A stretch of 41,378 nt of DNA, from positions 1 through 41,378 of the forward strand of contig CAJOLI010000009.1 of assembly GCA_905235285.1 (NCBI GenBank), given 5' to 3'. Numbering within the stretch: position 1 is the stretch's first letter; each line of letters begins with the position of its first letter. Below the pieces are notes generated by a model that ran no database searches, was not told the origin of the DNA, and was given only the letters and a program-made list of their open reading frames with translations. A program made the translations under genes and the position numbers. The DNA is from an uncultured Bacteroidaceae bacterium. Lineage in GTDB: Bacteria; Bacteroidota; Bacteroidia; Bacteroidales; Bacteroidaceae. Shown in pieces: positions 1 to 8,083 of the stretch.

Positions 1-15
1 AAAATCCATCTTTCC

Positions 16-48
16 TTGCACCCATTCCCATATTTTTCCCTATCTTTG
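16..48 (+). promoter_or_regulatory. Bacteroidetes-type promoter of the small RNA unit
   Basis: TATCTTTG at 41-48 matches the Bacteroidetes -7 consensus TAnnTTTG. A possible -33 element, TTG, lies at 16-18, but the 22-nt spacer is slightly longer than the usual 19-21. Transcription would start near 53 and run into the structured region that ends at the terminator at 321-357. The -7 box is seen directly; its use is inferred. Confidence 0.5.
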
Positions 49-52
49 CATC

Positions 53-357
53 GTCCCAGGTCAAAAAACAGCCTTTTGAGGGCTGAAAAAGTCTGGGATG
101 TACATATAAAAAGGCGTTTTCTGAACGCTTTGGCTTTGACGGTTCAAGAATCTCGCAAATTCAGAACATCCTGTCAAAAACAAAGCAACGAAGACGCTCC
201 TGTAGGTGTATATATTCTCTCTCTATGCCACTATGGCTTAGTGAGTTCGATATATTCATCTGTGTGGGGCTTGTCACGTTGCTCGTTTCGATAGGATGGG
301 CAATGCGAGAGCCTTTGAACCGTGAAGCGAGCATCAGAGCTGGCTCCACGCTTTTTT
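53..357 (+). ncRNA. Candidate structured small RNA, about 300 nt, family not identified
   Basis: A -7 box just upstream and an intrinsic terminator at the end frame a unit with no convincing protein. Several helices can be read. CAGCC 69-73 pairs with GGCTG 81-85. AAGGCGTT 111-118 pairs with AACGCTTT 124-131. GGATGT 96-101 pairs with ACATCC 166-171 and encloses the previous hairpin. A 12-position AU-rich stem joins 205-216 to 249-260 with one mismatch and wobble pairs, and contains a small hairpin at 227-237. The landmark motifs of RNase P RNA, tmRNA and SRP RNA are not visible; a 6S-like regulator or a Bacteroidales-specific RNA remains possible. The 5' end is approximate. The following 358-512 holds no further gene that I can support and is the AT-rich leader of the next operon. 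Confidence 0.55.
321..357 (+). terminator. Intrinsic terminator of the small RNA unit
   Basis: CGTGAAGCGAGC (321-332) pairs with GCTGGCTCCACG (339-350) at 10 of 12 positions across a 6-nt loop, and C plus six T follow at 351-357. This is a standard Rho-independent terminator and sets the 3' end of the small RNA. Confidence 0.75.
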
Positions 358-512
358 GTGTGTAGACTACACCTCATCATTTACCAAAGTTGTTGGAGCC
401 GCAGCTATAACATAAAACAATATCCTTATAGTTAGTGACCTCTATTTTTAATTTATCAGCCAAAGTTCCCATATTTTCAATGAGATTATATTAATCCATA
501 AGCTTTTAATTT

Positions 513-983
513 ATGAATATCAGAAAGAAACTATCATGTATGCTGTTGATGTACAGCGTGTTTTGTGGCCTAGTTTGCGCCGAGAACCAGAAACTTGTCT
601 TGCACCATGGTGACGGTTCAGAGACTGAAGTGGAACTACTGTCACGTCCGAAAATTCAAGTTCAGGGAGACTGGTTTATCGTCAGCTCGGAGATTGTCAA
701 TCTTACGTTTGAAGCAGGAGATATCCTGGGCTTCACGTATAGTGGAATCGACAAGACAGGGATTGTGAGTCTGGACTCTGACTACAGGCCGGAGGAAGGA
801 CAATTGGTGTTCAAGGGCATCAAACAGACGGACAAGGTAAGCGTGTATACCATCGACGGCAAGCTGCTTCCCGTTGCTCCCACGTTTGTAGGCTCTGATG
901 CCGTGCTTCCTCTGACTAGCATCAAGAAAGGCACTTATCTTTTGAAAGTGAATAACCGAACCACTAAATTCATGAAGCGATGA
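513..983 (+). CDS. Small secreted protein with C-terminal sorting-like tail
   Basis: A 156-residue protein with an N-terminal signal peptide (about residues 1-23, ending near VCAENQ). It belongs by look to a common Bacteroidales type of short exported protein: an N-terminal strand KLVLHHGDGSETEVELL resembling the usual LVVWLKDG..-like opening, a middle beta-rich part, and a C-terminal region (VYTIDGKLL ... YLLKV ... KFMKR) that resembles T9SS type A sorting domains. Its biochemical role is unknown. Its stop overlaps the next start by four bases (ATGA, 980-983), so the two genes are very probably translationally coupled and work together. I see no clear -7 box between the small RNA terminator and this ATG. 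Confidence 0.85.
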   Translation: MNIRKKLSCMLLMYSVFCGLVCAENQKLVLHHGDGSETEVELLSRPKIQVQGDWFIVSSEIVNLTFEAGDILGFTYSGIDKTGIVSLDSDYRPEEGQLVFKGIKQTDKVSVYTIDGKLLPVAPTFVGSDAVLPLTSIKKGTYLLKVNNRTTKFMKR

Positions 984-3712
984 AACGGATTTTACTTGTT
1001 TTGATATCTGTCGTCACGTCGCTATCTGCCGTGGCTCAGGAGATTTCCGATATGGTTTTTGTGCACCGCAACGATGGTGATTTCAACATCTTTGTCCGCA
1101 GTGAGATTGACAGTATTACCTACTCCAACTTCGATGCAGACAGTGTCTTTCACGAGCAGTTGGTTTCGCAGGTGGTGTACACATTGGACAGCACGTATAT
1201 CATACCGCTGGCTGTGGTCGACAGCGTGAGTTTCGTAAGGCCTGAAACAGTGTACGAGGATGATGTAAAGGAAATCAAGGATGACTTTCTGGCGTATGTG
1301 GTATCGGTAGATAGCCTCACCCTGACGTTGCGCAGCGACATCCCTGATGACCTATGCCCGAAGATCGGCGACAAATTGGCTTATCTGCAGTATTCTGAAG
1401 TACTGCCCGATGGCTTTTTAGGCAAGGTCGTAGCTATCAGTAACAGCTCTGAAGGCATAGTACTCACGTGTGAGGGCGTGCCTTTGGACGAAGCGGTGAA
1501 ACGCTTCTATGGATTTTTCATTAATGCGTTTATAGCTAATCCTTATGAATTGATGTCGAGCGAAGCCGAGGCAGAGCACGTAAAGAGGTTAATCAAGAAA
1601 ACGCCCATTGAGGTGAATACAGTATCGCCCCAAGGCAAGTTGGTAATGGTTAAGAATCTGCCCGTGAATATTGATTTGGCCGAGTTGGAACTCTTTCGCG
1701 ATAAGTTCGCGGATGAGAGTGTAGTTGAAGGTGGCATAACGCTCTCGCCTAAGGCAGAGATGAATGCGACTATCTCGCCGGTAGAGATGATGATCAGACT
1801 AACGGCTGTCAAGGATGATTTCCTGAAATTACCGCTTTGCCTCAAATTCAAAATTGATGCGGGACTGTTTGTAAAGGGTGATTTCGATCTTGTAGGCGAA
1901 TTGTCTACTGAAGTGAATCTTCCTGCTCCAATAGTTCCCGAAACCTACATCTTTCCTGGCATCAGCATCTTCCTGAAGCCTGGCATCAAGTTTGAGGGCA
2001 GTGGTGAGTTCGGAGCGGGCTGGGATTTCTCTGGCATTGGCAAATTCAGCTCTGAATTCACTATTTTCCCGCAGGTGCTACCTCCGCCATTTTTCAATGT
2101 GATACCTATGTTAAAATCCGCCGAGTGGCGACAAAACCAGTTCAAATGGAAGTACCTTTTGGGACGAGCCAATATCTATGCCGGTGTATATCTGGAAGCG
2201 GGCCTTGGGCTCGTCACCCATAAGATTGCCAATGTAAGCGCCGAACTTGGTTTGGGCGTTGACTTGGATGCCGAAATCAAAATCGACGAAGACTCATGGC
2301 GCACTGCCGAACAGGACACTCGATTCTATGACATCAGCAAGGATAACATGAAGGTGGAATGCAGTCCCGTGGCATCAATAGGCGCGGGGTTCGGTTTCCT
2401 GGATGATCGTTTGAAATTCAAACCAACCATACCCTTTAGGTTGCCCTGGCCTCACTATGAATCTAATCTCCTGCCGACATTTGAGGAGGTGAATATGCAA
2501 CCGACTAAAAAATCGGTCTTCTCTGCTGAGACGGTACCTTATTTCGATAAGGGCTTCCTAGATTTCAATATAGGCGTAACAATGCAAGACGAAACCGGAT
2601 ATTACAATCAGACTGAGATGTACGAAAGCGAAGAAGATTATTGGAATGCGGAAAAGCTGACCTTTGATAATCTAACTCCTGGTATCTCCTATAACGTGAA
2701 TCCCACCTTCGAATTCTTCGGCAAGAAAGTGCTGGCATCGCCTACTTCGGAATATCAAGTGCCTGAACCAGTTATGATCAGCAATTTCAGAGTGACCAAT
2801 TCCAGATATTATTCTTATGGATTCGAATACGAAGGCAGTACGTATGAATACCGTTACGAGACTCAAATGGTTGTCACGTTGCAAGATAGTGAAAACGTTG
2901 AGGACTGGGGATATGTTTACGAGGATCCACATGGAAAGAAGACGCATATCTCTCTGAAAGAGTTTGCCTCACCTTACTTGGAATCACGGTATGCGTATTT
3001 CCGGAACTCTGCACGGTCGTCAGTACGCCTCTATGGCTACGTGAAATATGTTGATTCCGACGTAATATTCTATTGCATGTCGCAAGACCATCTGCTGGAA
3101 TATGAAGAGTGGGATTTGTGTCCAGATGATAACCATCCGCACATGATAGACCTCGGACTACCCAGTGGCACGAAATGGTCGTGCTGCAATGTAGGTGCTT
3201 CTGCTCCATGTGCCTCAGGTCTATACTTCGCGTGGGGTGAAACCAGCATGAGGAACTGTTATACAATAGATAATTATATCTATAGTGGATTTCCCGATGA
3301 TGTATATTTGGGTGAGGATATTGCGGGAACGGTGTACGATGCCGCTCGAGTGAATATGGGGGCTCCCTGGCAAATGCCGTCGATTGACCAATACCATGAA
3401 TTAAGTCAAAACTGTACAGTCGTTTGGGTGACACACCATGGCGTGAGGGGAATTGAGGTAAGAAGCGAAAATGGCCAGGCTATCTTCCTGCCTGCTGTTT
3501 GTCAAGTGGCAGCAATGACACCATGGACCGGTATCGGTGATATCGCATATTGGTCTTCCAGTAAAGGGAGACCTTCGGAATATGAAATTGATGGAGAAAC
3601 TATTTATACTGATAACCGTGCCCAAGGCATATTGATGAATAATCAGAACTGGTTCAATTTTCTGACGGCCCCGCGCAATAATGCACTCTCTGTGCGAGCA
3701 GTCTGTAAATAA
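980..3712 (+). CDS. Large secreted beta-rich protein with C-terminal FISUMP-like domain
   Basis: A 910-residue protein with a signal peptide (residues 1-20, ending SAVAQ). The N-terminus carries two strands of the type DGDFNIFVRSEIDSITY and YIIPLAVVDSVSF, a pattern frequent at the start of exported Bacteroidales proteins. Residues about 250-480 are rich in alternating Gly and hydrophobic strands (for example GSGEFGAGWDFSGIGKF and AGLGLVTHKIANVSAELGLG). The last about 190 residues begin IDLGLPSGTKWSCCNVGAS and continue with YFAWGET, WQMPS and AYWSSS, which is the look of the Fibrobacter succinogenes major paralogous (FISUMP) domain. Surface exposure is likely and the function unknown. The gene overlaps its upstream partner by 4 nt and is followed by a terminator. 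Confidence 0.85.
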   Translation: MKRILLVLISVVTSLSAVAQEISDMVFVHRNDGDFNIFVRSEIDSITYSNFDADSVFHEQLVSQVVYTLDSTYIIPLAVVDSVSFVRPETVYEDDVKEIKDDFLAYVVSVDSLTLTLRSDIPDDLCPKIGDKLAYLQYSEVLPDGFLGKVVAISNSSEGIVLTCEGVPLDEAVKRFYGFFINAFIANPYELMSSEAEAEHVKRLIKKTPIEVNTVSPQGKLVMVKNLPVNIDLAELELFRDKFADESVVEGGITLSPKAEMNATISPVEMMIRLTAVKDDFLKLPLCLKFKIDAGLFVKGDFDLVGELSTEVNLPAPIVPETYIFPGISIFLKPGIKFEGSGEFGAGWDFSGIGKFSSEFTIFPQVLPPPFFNVIPMLKSAEWRQNQFKWKYLLGRANIYAGVYLEAGLGLVTHKIANVSAELGLGVDLDAEIKIDEDSWRTAEQDTRFYDISKDNMKVECSPVASIGAGFGFLDDRLKFKPTIPFRLPWPHYESNLLPTFEEVNMQPTKKSVFSAETVPYFDKGFLDFNIGVTMQDETGYYNQTEMYESEEDYWNAEKLTFDNLTPGISYNVNPTFEFFGKKVLASPTSEYQVPEPVMISNFRVTNSRYYSYGFEYEGSTYEYRYETQMVVTLQDSENVEDWGYVYEDPHGKKTHISLKEFASPYLESRYAYFRNSARSSVRLYGYVKYVDSDVIFYCMSQDHLLEYEEWDLCPDDNHPHMIDLGLPSGTKWSCCNVGASAPCASGLYFAWGETSMRNCYTIDNYIYSGFPDDVYLGEDIAGTVYDAARVNMGAPWQMPSIDQYHELSQNCTVVWVTHHGVRGIEVRSENGQAIFLPAVCQVAAMTPWTGIGDIAYWSSSKGRPSEYEIDGETIYTDNRAQGILMNNQNWFNFLTAPRNNALSVRAVCK

Positions 3713-3751
3713 GCAGAGGGTATATTTTAAGAGTTTTTGCCCACAAAGAAT

Positions 3752-3785
3752 GTAGATGCAGTCAGAAATGGCTGCATTTACTTTT
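3752..3785 (+). terminator. Probable intrinsic terminator after the secreted-protein pair
   Basis: GTAGATGCAG (3752-3761) pairs with CTGCATTTAC (3772-3781), including one G-U pair, over a 10-nt loop, and four T follow. It lies 40 nt after the stop of the 910-residue protein gene. The stem is only moderately GC-rich. Confidence 0.55.
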
Positions 3786-3828
3786 GGTTAAAACTTAAAA
3801 AGAAAATATATCTATTCTGTCTCCCCTC

Positions 3829-3862
3829 CAATGACATGTGCGGTACTTTTGAAAGAAAAAAA
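3829..3862 (+). repeat. 34-bp perfect direct repeat, copy 1, downstream of the TIR gene
   Basis: Positions 3829-3862 are identical to 6586-6619 in the same orientation. The unit contains GACATGTGCGGTAC and ends in a run of seven A. Outside these 34 positions the two flanks differ. This copy lies 23 nt beyond the stop codon of the TIR gene. The internal TACTTTTG (3844-3851) fits the -7 consensus on the plus strand, but no plus-strand gene follows it here. Confidence 0.9.
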
Positions 3863-3885
3863 GTGTTTGTTGTAGTGTCGGAGGC

Positions 3886-6528
3886 TTAAGATCCTAATTC
3901 TTTTAGGATTTCTTCAAATGAGGGGAAGGAATATACTCGTGAGAGGCCGGAGACGGTTGCCTCGTTGACGATGATGGCTGGCTTGCCGCTTCGGGCGAAG
4001 GAGGCTGTGAAATGCAGGTCGCCTTTCCCGCCACGTATCTTGTAGAGCGTCGTTGCCCAGTCCATGGGTATGCAATCCACTAACTGACCTGTTGACAAGT
4101 GCCACACGTAAACAGCCCATTTGCCCGTCAATATCTGTCGCTCTACACCGAGAGCATACTGTCCGTCGGGGCTGATGTCCATACTGCTGAAGCTCTGGCT
4201 AATGAGCTTGGTGACGGGTGCTGCCAATGTCTTCTCCTCGATGTCCCACAATTCGAGGCTGCCGTCAGTGAAGGAGACCAGGAGACGTTTGCCGTCCGGC
4301 GTAAACTTGGTGACCACAGCGTTACGTTCCTGAGGATCGGGAATCATAAGGATGGGGGCTTGCCACGAGGCCGTATCACAAATGATGATGTTTGATTCGT
4401 AGTTCATAGCTACGAGGCGCCCGTCGGGCCCCAACGTTTCGTTGCGCCCATAATACAGCCGTGGCAGTCTGGTCAGGCGCAGGCTGTCGGTACTGAAAAA
4501 GAAGACGCTATCGGTTGTGCAGAGCATGACCGTCTTCTCGTCCTCGCTGACTTGCCGGCTACTTCCCCATCCTTGCATCTTAGGATGCTCGCTGCGAAAT
4601 GCCACTTTTTGATTCCTGAAGTCTAACAGGTTGATACTCTGGTTCGCGGCTAAGGTGAAATAAGAACTTTGTGGAGTAAAGCCATCAATGTCGAAGCTGT
4701 AGGGAGAGTCGAATGTTACTTTTAAGTAGTTATCGGTGATTGTGTCGTTGCCAAGGTAACTGACATCATCAGAATAGAAATCAAAGAATGAATAGCCGTC
4801 GTTGGCGTACAAGCCATGTAGCTTGAAGGGTTTAGCCATGAGAAAATGCGAGATTTGTCCCTCGGAGAGTAGCAGCAGATCTCGACTCGAGGCAAATTGT
4901 AGCCATCCGAGTTGGGGTATTGACACCGTTCCAACACACTGGCCATTGGTGAAGACAAATATGGAGTCGGAGTTGGACACTCTGGCAACAACGGTTGAGC
5001 CGTCGTCGTTGATTGCTGCCGTGGAAAAATCACGCGTGGAGTCCAGAACCAGCACACTGTCGCATTCGGCAGACTGCAGAAGGAATCCCTTGTCATAATG
5101 TTGGTATGCAAACATCTTGGTGCGTGGGCAGATGTTTGAGCAGCATATGGTGATGATGTAATTATCTCCTTTGTCGTAGTCAATTGTGTACAGATCCTGG
5201 TGTTTGGAGATGCTCCATGCCCACACTTTGCATCCATCAGTAACGACAAGCGTATCGCCCCAGATGGCAGTGGTGGTAGTATAATATGGGAGGCATGGCT
5301 TGTCGACTTTATGGATTCCATCTTTTTGTATGCGATATAGGTACGAGCCGCCCTGCTCATACGGTTCTGTGATGATGTAATCTTCAGAAATGAACTGTGC
5401 TGTAGCGCCACACTCTAAAAAACGATACTCTTTCTTTGTATGGCTATCATATAGGTACCGCGTTTTGCCGTTGGCTTGTGTGCTGTCGGTTATTGTGTAA
5501 AGGATTCTGCCTTTCTTGACATCCTCTATGTATGCGCCTTCATGCTTCGGGCGTGCAGGGAATATCGTATCTGCGAGTTCGCCGGAATTCATGTCGTAGC
5601 GCAGGACTTGGCGTTCCGAAGCGTCTCTAACGTAGAAGTAGTCACTATCGGCATCCAGAACATTTTGTTTGAGTGATAATGGAGTAGTGTAGGTCTGCAT
5701 GGCCACATCCGGAGTTGTCGTGTGGTAGACGGCTCTCAGAGCTTGTTCGAAGATTGGAGCCTCCTCGCGGTACTTGTCTTTCCAAAGCGCAATCAGGGGG
5801 ACTAAGCGATATATGGCCTGGATGTATTCGCCACGTTCTACCATTGCAATCACTTCACTGCTGCCTGACTTGATGCTCTCAATAGTGAGGGTTCTGTTCT
5901 GGCGTTCGAGAGTTGTGTTCATACGCCACATCCATAGAGCTACGCCAACGCTCAGCGCAATCATCAGGGCGGCGGCCAGCGTCCAGAGGAGTCTGCGCCG
6001 CCGCCTCTCGCGCTCGTAGCGGTGCCAGAGGTCGTTGACATCGATGTCAACGACTCCGGCAATCAGCTTCACTGCGGCAAAATCCCGTCCTCCTTCGGTG
6101 ATATTTGCGCCTACTCGCTCTTCTTGCGAGGGCAACGCTTCTAACGCGGGCGGGAAGCATTCGTTGCTGTCTTTGGTATGAGGGGCACCAGCGATGATGA
6201 ACGGGAAGATGCGATGGGCGCGCCCCATGGCTATGAAATCTGAGATTTCCTTGTTGACCCACTTCGATTTAGCTGCGTTAGGTGAACATATTATAATCAG
6301 GTTCTGCGACCGTTGGAGCGCATCATATATTTGGGGTTCCAGTCCTCCGACTTTAAGTTCATCTATATCGCGGAAGACATAGCGCATGTTCCCAGGCAGC
6401 TCCTTACCATTGGCTGTCGAAGGCAAGTGATAGTATTCCAGTTTGTGTTGCAGCCATTTGGCCCATTTCTCGTCCTCGCGCTGATAGCTTATGAAAGCAA
6501 AGTATTTCTGGTTGGATTGCGTGCTCAT
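3886..6528 (-). CDS. Membrane TIR-domain protein with C-terminal beta-propeller-like region
   Basis: An 880-residue protein. Residues about 8-150 form a TIR domain: YFAFISYQREDEKWAKWL at the start, FRDIDEL, then SKWVNKE, whose Glu94 is in the position of the catalytic glutamate of TIR NADases. A basic stretch (RERRRRR, about 173-179) precedes one membrane helix (about 180-201), so the TIR domain should be cytoplasmic and the rest outside the inner membrane. The C-terminal about 600 residues show repeated WD40-like strands, clearest near the end (FTPDGKRLLVSFTDGSLELW, ISPDGQYAL). Bacterial TIR domains often cleave NAD or make signal nucleotides in phage defence; that role is inferred here. It is a single-gene unit with its own promoter, flanked by a 34-bp direct repeat. 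No effector partner lies beside it. Confidence 0.85.
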   Translation of the reverse strand: MSTQSNQKYFAFISYQREDEKWAKWLQHKLEYYHLPSTANGKELPGNMRYVFRDIDELKVGGLEPQIYDALQRSQNLIIICSPNAAKSKWVNKEISDFIAMGRAHRIFPFIIAGAPHTKDSNECFPPALEALPSQEERVGANITEGGRDFAAVKLIAGVVDIDVNDLWHRYERERRRRRLLWTLAAALMIALSVGVALWMWRMNTTLERQNRTLTIESIKSGSSEVIAMVERGEYIQAIYRLVPLIALWKDKYREEAPIFEQALRAVYHTTTPDVAMQTYTTPLSLKQNVLDADSDYFYVRDASERQVLRYDMNSGELADTIFPARPKHEGAYIEDVKKGRILYTITDSTQANGKTRYLYDSHTKKEYRFLECGATAQFISEDYIITEPYEQGGSYLYRIQKDGIHKVDKPCLPYYTTTTAIWGDTLVVTDGCKVWAWSISKHQDLYTIDYDKGDNYIITICCSNICPRTKMFAYQHYDKGFLLQSAECDSVLVLDSTRDFSTAAINDDGSTVVARVSNSDSIFVFTNGQCVGTVSIPQLGWLQFASSRDLLLLSEGQISHFLMAKPFKLHGLYANDGYSFFDFYSDDVSYLGNDTITDNYLKVTFDSPYSFDIDGFTPQSSYFTLAANQSINLLDFRNQKVAFRSEHPKMQGWGSSRQVSEDEKTVMLCTTDSVFFFSTDSLRLTRLPRLYYGRNETLGPDGRLVAMNYESNIIICDTASWQAPILMIPDPQERNAVVTKFTPDGKRLLVSFTDGSLELWDIEEKTLAAPVTKLISQSFSSMDISPDGQYALGVERQILTGKWAVYVWHLSTGQLVDCIPMDWATTLYKIRGGKGDLHFTASFARSGKPAIIVNEATVSGLSRVYSFPSFEEILKELGS

Positions 6529-6558
6529 ATTAATCTTTTTCCTTTGACTTTACGCCGT

Positions 6559-6588
6559 CAAAGTTACATATTATATTTTTAATAACAA
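6559..6588 (-). promoter_or_regulatory. Promoter of the TIR gene
   Basis: On the minus strand TTG (6586-6588), a 19-nt spacer and TAACTTTG (6559-6566) give a good Bacteroidetes promoter about 31 nt before the ATG at 6528. The -33 bases are the first three bases of the second 34-bp repeat copy, so the repeat edge and the promoter overlap. Confidence 0.7.
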
Positions 6589-6619
6589 TGACATGTGCGG
6601 TACTTTTGAAAGAAAAAAA
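6586..6619 (+). repeat. 34-bp perfect direct repeat, copy 2, upstream of the TIR gene
   Basis: Identical to 3829-3862, same orientation, 2757 bp apart start to start. It sits just beyond the TIR promoter spacer and contributes the TTG of its -33 element. Its TACTTTTG (6601-6608) could also act as a plus-strand -7 box toward the ATPase, although a better one lies at 6775-6782. Confidence 0.9.
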
Positions 6620-6751
6620 TAAAATAATCGCGGTGGCGACGGTTCTTTTCGGGCTCTCTTTGTGCAGAATAGAGGGTGGGGGAGGGGAAATGTGCAGGTA
6701 AGTGGCAAAGGGTTAAATATTATTAATATTTTATTTTTTGCTAATTCGGAC

Positions 6752-6782
6752 TTTGCAGTTTACTCGTTCTTGATTATCTTTG
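6752..6782 (+). promoter_or_regulatory. Promoter of the AAA ATPase gene
   Basis: TTTG at 6752-6755, a 19-nt spacer and TATCTTTG at 6775-6782 match the Bacteroidetes consensus fully. The ATG is 25 nt downstream of the -7 box, giving a short AT-rich leader. Confidence 0.75.
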
Positions 6783-6807
6783 CGGCGAAAAAACTAAATA
6801 AATATAT

Positions 6808-7983
6808 ATGGAAACATTCTTCAGGACACACGCTTATTTGGTGGACCATATCGACCTGCCCGTGCATCGCAAGCTGATGGACGAGATTGATTGGCGCCGC
6901 CCGATGATTGGTATCAAGGGTACGCGCGGAGTGGGCAAGACGTCGTTCTTGCTGCAGTACGCGAAGGAACATTTTGATGTGCGGAGCCGCAAATGCCTGT
7001 ACATTAATATGAACAATTTCTATTTCCAAGGCAAAGGGCTGGCTGACTTCACTCGCGAGTTTCGTGCCATGGGCGGCGAGGTGCTGCTCATAGACCAGGT
7101 GTTCAAACAGCCCAACTGGAGCGAGGAGCTGCGGCGCTGCCACGATGAGAATCCGGGCTTGCGTATCGTCTTCACCGGCTCGAGCGTGATGCGTCTGAAG
7201 GATGAGAACCCGGAGCTGAACGGCCTGGTGGACAGCTACAACCTGCGCGGCTTCTCGTTCCGCGAGTTCCTGAACCTGAAGACGGGCAGCGACTTCCCGG
7301 CCTACACGCTGAAGGAGATCCTGCGCAACCACGAGCGCATCGCCAACGAGGTGCTCGACGTGGTGAACCCGCTGCCTATCTTCCAGAGCTACCTGCACCA
7401 CGGCTTCTATCCCTTCTTCCTCGAGCGCCGCAACTTCTCGGAGAACCTGCTCAAGACGATGAATATGATGATAGAGGTGGATATCCTGCTCATCAAGCAG
7501 ATTGAGCTGAAATACCTGCCTAAGTTGAAGAAGCTGCTTTATCTGCTGGCCGTAGACCGTCCGTCGGCGCCCAACGTCAGCCAGCTGGCAATAGACATTG
7601 AGACGAGCCGCGCCACGGTGATGAACTACATCAAATATCTCTCTGACGCGCGCCTGATAAACATCATCTACCATCCGGGCGACTCGTTCCCGAAGAAACC
7701 GGCACGCATCATGATGCACAACTCCAACCTGATGTATGCTATCTACCCCAACCGCATGGAGCAGATTGATGTCTTCGAGACGTTCTTCCAGAACGCGCTG
7801 TGGGCGTCGCATGACGTGCGCATGGGCGACCGCCTGAGCTCGTTCACCGTCGATGGCCTTCGTTATCGCGTATGCTCAGAGCCGCCTCGCCGCCAGCACC
7901 CCGACGTTACCTACGCACGCTCGGACATGGAGCGCGGATGGGGTCAGCAGATTCCCCTCTGGCTGTTCGGTTTCTTGTATTAA
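6808..7983 (+). CDS. AAA-family ATP-binding protein (DUF4143-like)
   Basis: A 391-residue cytoplasmic ATPase of a family abundant in Bacteroidales. The Walker A motif GTRGVGKT is at 38-45, a Walker B-like VLLIDQV at about 91-97, and the sensor-like FTGSSVMRL follows. A winged-helix part (SQLAIDIETSRATVMNYIKYLSDARLI) comes next, and the protein ends with the family's typical IPLWLFGFLY. In relatives the segment before this end normally carries a nuclease-like pattern of the FExGGKxK type; here the corresponding stretch (RYRVCSEPPRRQHPDVTYAR) does not show it, so that site may be degenerate. The cellular role is unknown; such genes are often stand-alone and some families link to toxin-antitoxin or mobile functions. 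Its own promoter is at 6752-6782. Confidence 0.85.
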   Translation: METFFRTHAYLVDHIDLPVHRKLMDEIDWRRPMIGIKGTRGVGKTSFLLQYAKEHFDVRSRKCLYINMNNFYFQGKGLADFTREFRAMGGEVLLIDQVFKQPNWSEELRRCHDENPGLRIVFTGSSVMRLKDENPELNGLVDSYNLRGFSFREFLNLKTGSDFPAYTLKEILRNHERIANEVLDVVNPLPIFQSYLHHGFYPFFLERRNFSENLLKTMNMMIEVDILLIKQIELKYLPKLKKLLYLLAVDRPSAPNVSQLAIDIETSRATVMNYIKYLSDARLINIIYHPGDSFPKKPARIMMHNSNLMYAIYPNRMEQIDVFETFFQNALWASHDVRMGDRLSSFTVDGLRYRVCSEPPRRQHPDVTYARSDMERGWGQQIPLWLFGFLY

Positions 7984-7999
7984 CTCGCGAGCGAGTTAA
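7980..7999 (+). terminator. Stem-loop overlapping the ATPase stop codon
   Basis: TTAACTCG (7980-7987) and CGAGTTAA (7992-7999) form an 8-bp stem with a 4-nt loop; the stop codon TAA is inside the left arm. No T-run follows, so termination is uncertain. It may protect the mRNA 3' end. Confidence 0.4.
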
Positions 8000-8022
8000 T
8001 ACAGAAAAGAGAAAAATTAATC

Positions 8023-8070
8023 AGAGAAAAGAGAAGAATAAATAACCTTTTCTCTTCTTCTCTTTTCTCT
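8023..8070 (+). repeat. Purine/pyrimidine inverted repeat between ATPase and antiporter genes
   Basis: AGAGAAAAGAGAAGAA (8023-8038) is exactly complementary to 8055-8070, with a 16-nt loop. One arm is all purine and the other all pyrimidine. The right arm ends 13 nt before the antiporter ATG, so a hairpin in the mRNA could affect its translation, or the element could end transcription from the ATPase side. Confidence 0.7.
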
Positions 8071-8083
8071 CAATATTTGCAGC

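Noticed and set aside
16..294. Open frame of 92 codons on the plus strand at the left end
   Set aside because: It begins before the -7 box with a non-ATG codon, has no domain-like sequence, and lies in the structured RNA region.
53..357. Identification of the small RNA as RNase P RNA, tmRNA or SRP RNA
   Set aside because: The conserved core motifs of these RNAs are absent, and the tRNA-like ends of tmRNA are not formed.
3829..6619. Reading the 34-bp repeat pair as a CRISPR remnant or a transposon target duplication
   Set aside because: Only two copies occur, 2.7 kb apart, with a gene between; 34 bp is too long for a usual target duplication and there is no transposase or terminal inverted repeat.
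6760..7812. Long minus-strand open frame opposite the ATPase gene
   Set aside because: Composition (Arg, His, Val, Gln, Leu runs) is typical of an antisense frame of a GC-rich gene; the plus strand encodes clear ATPase motifs.
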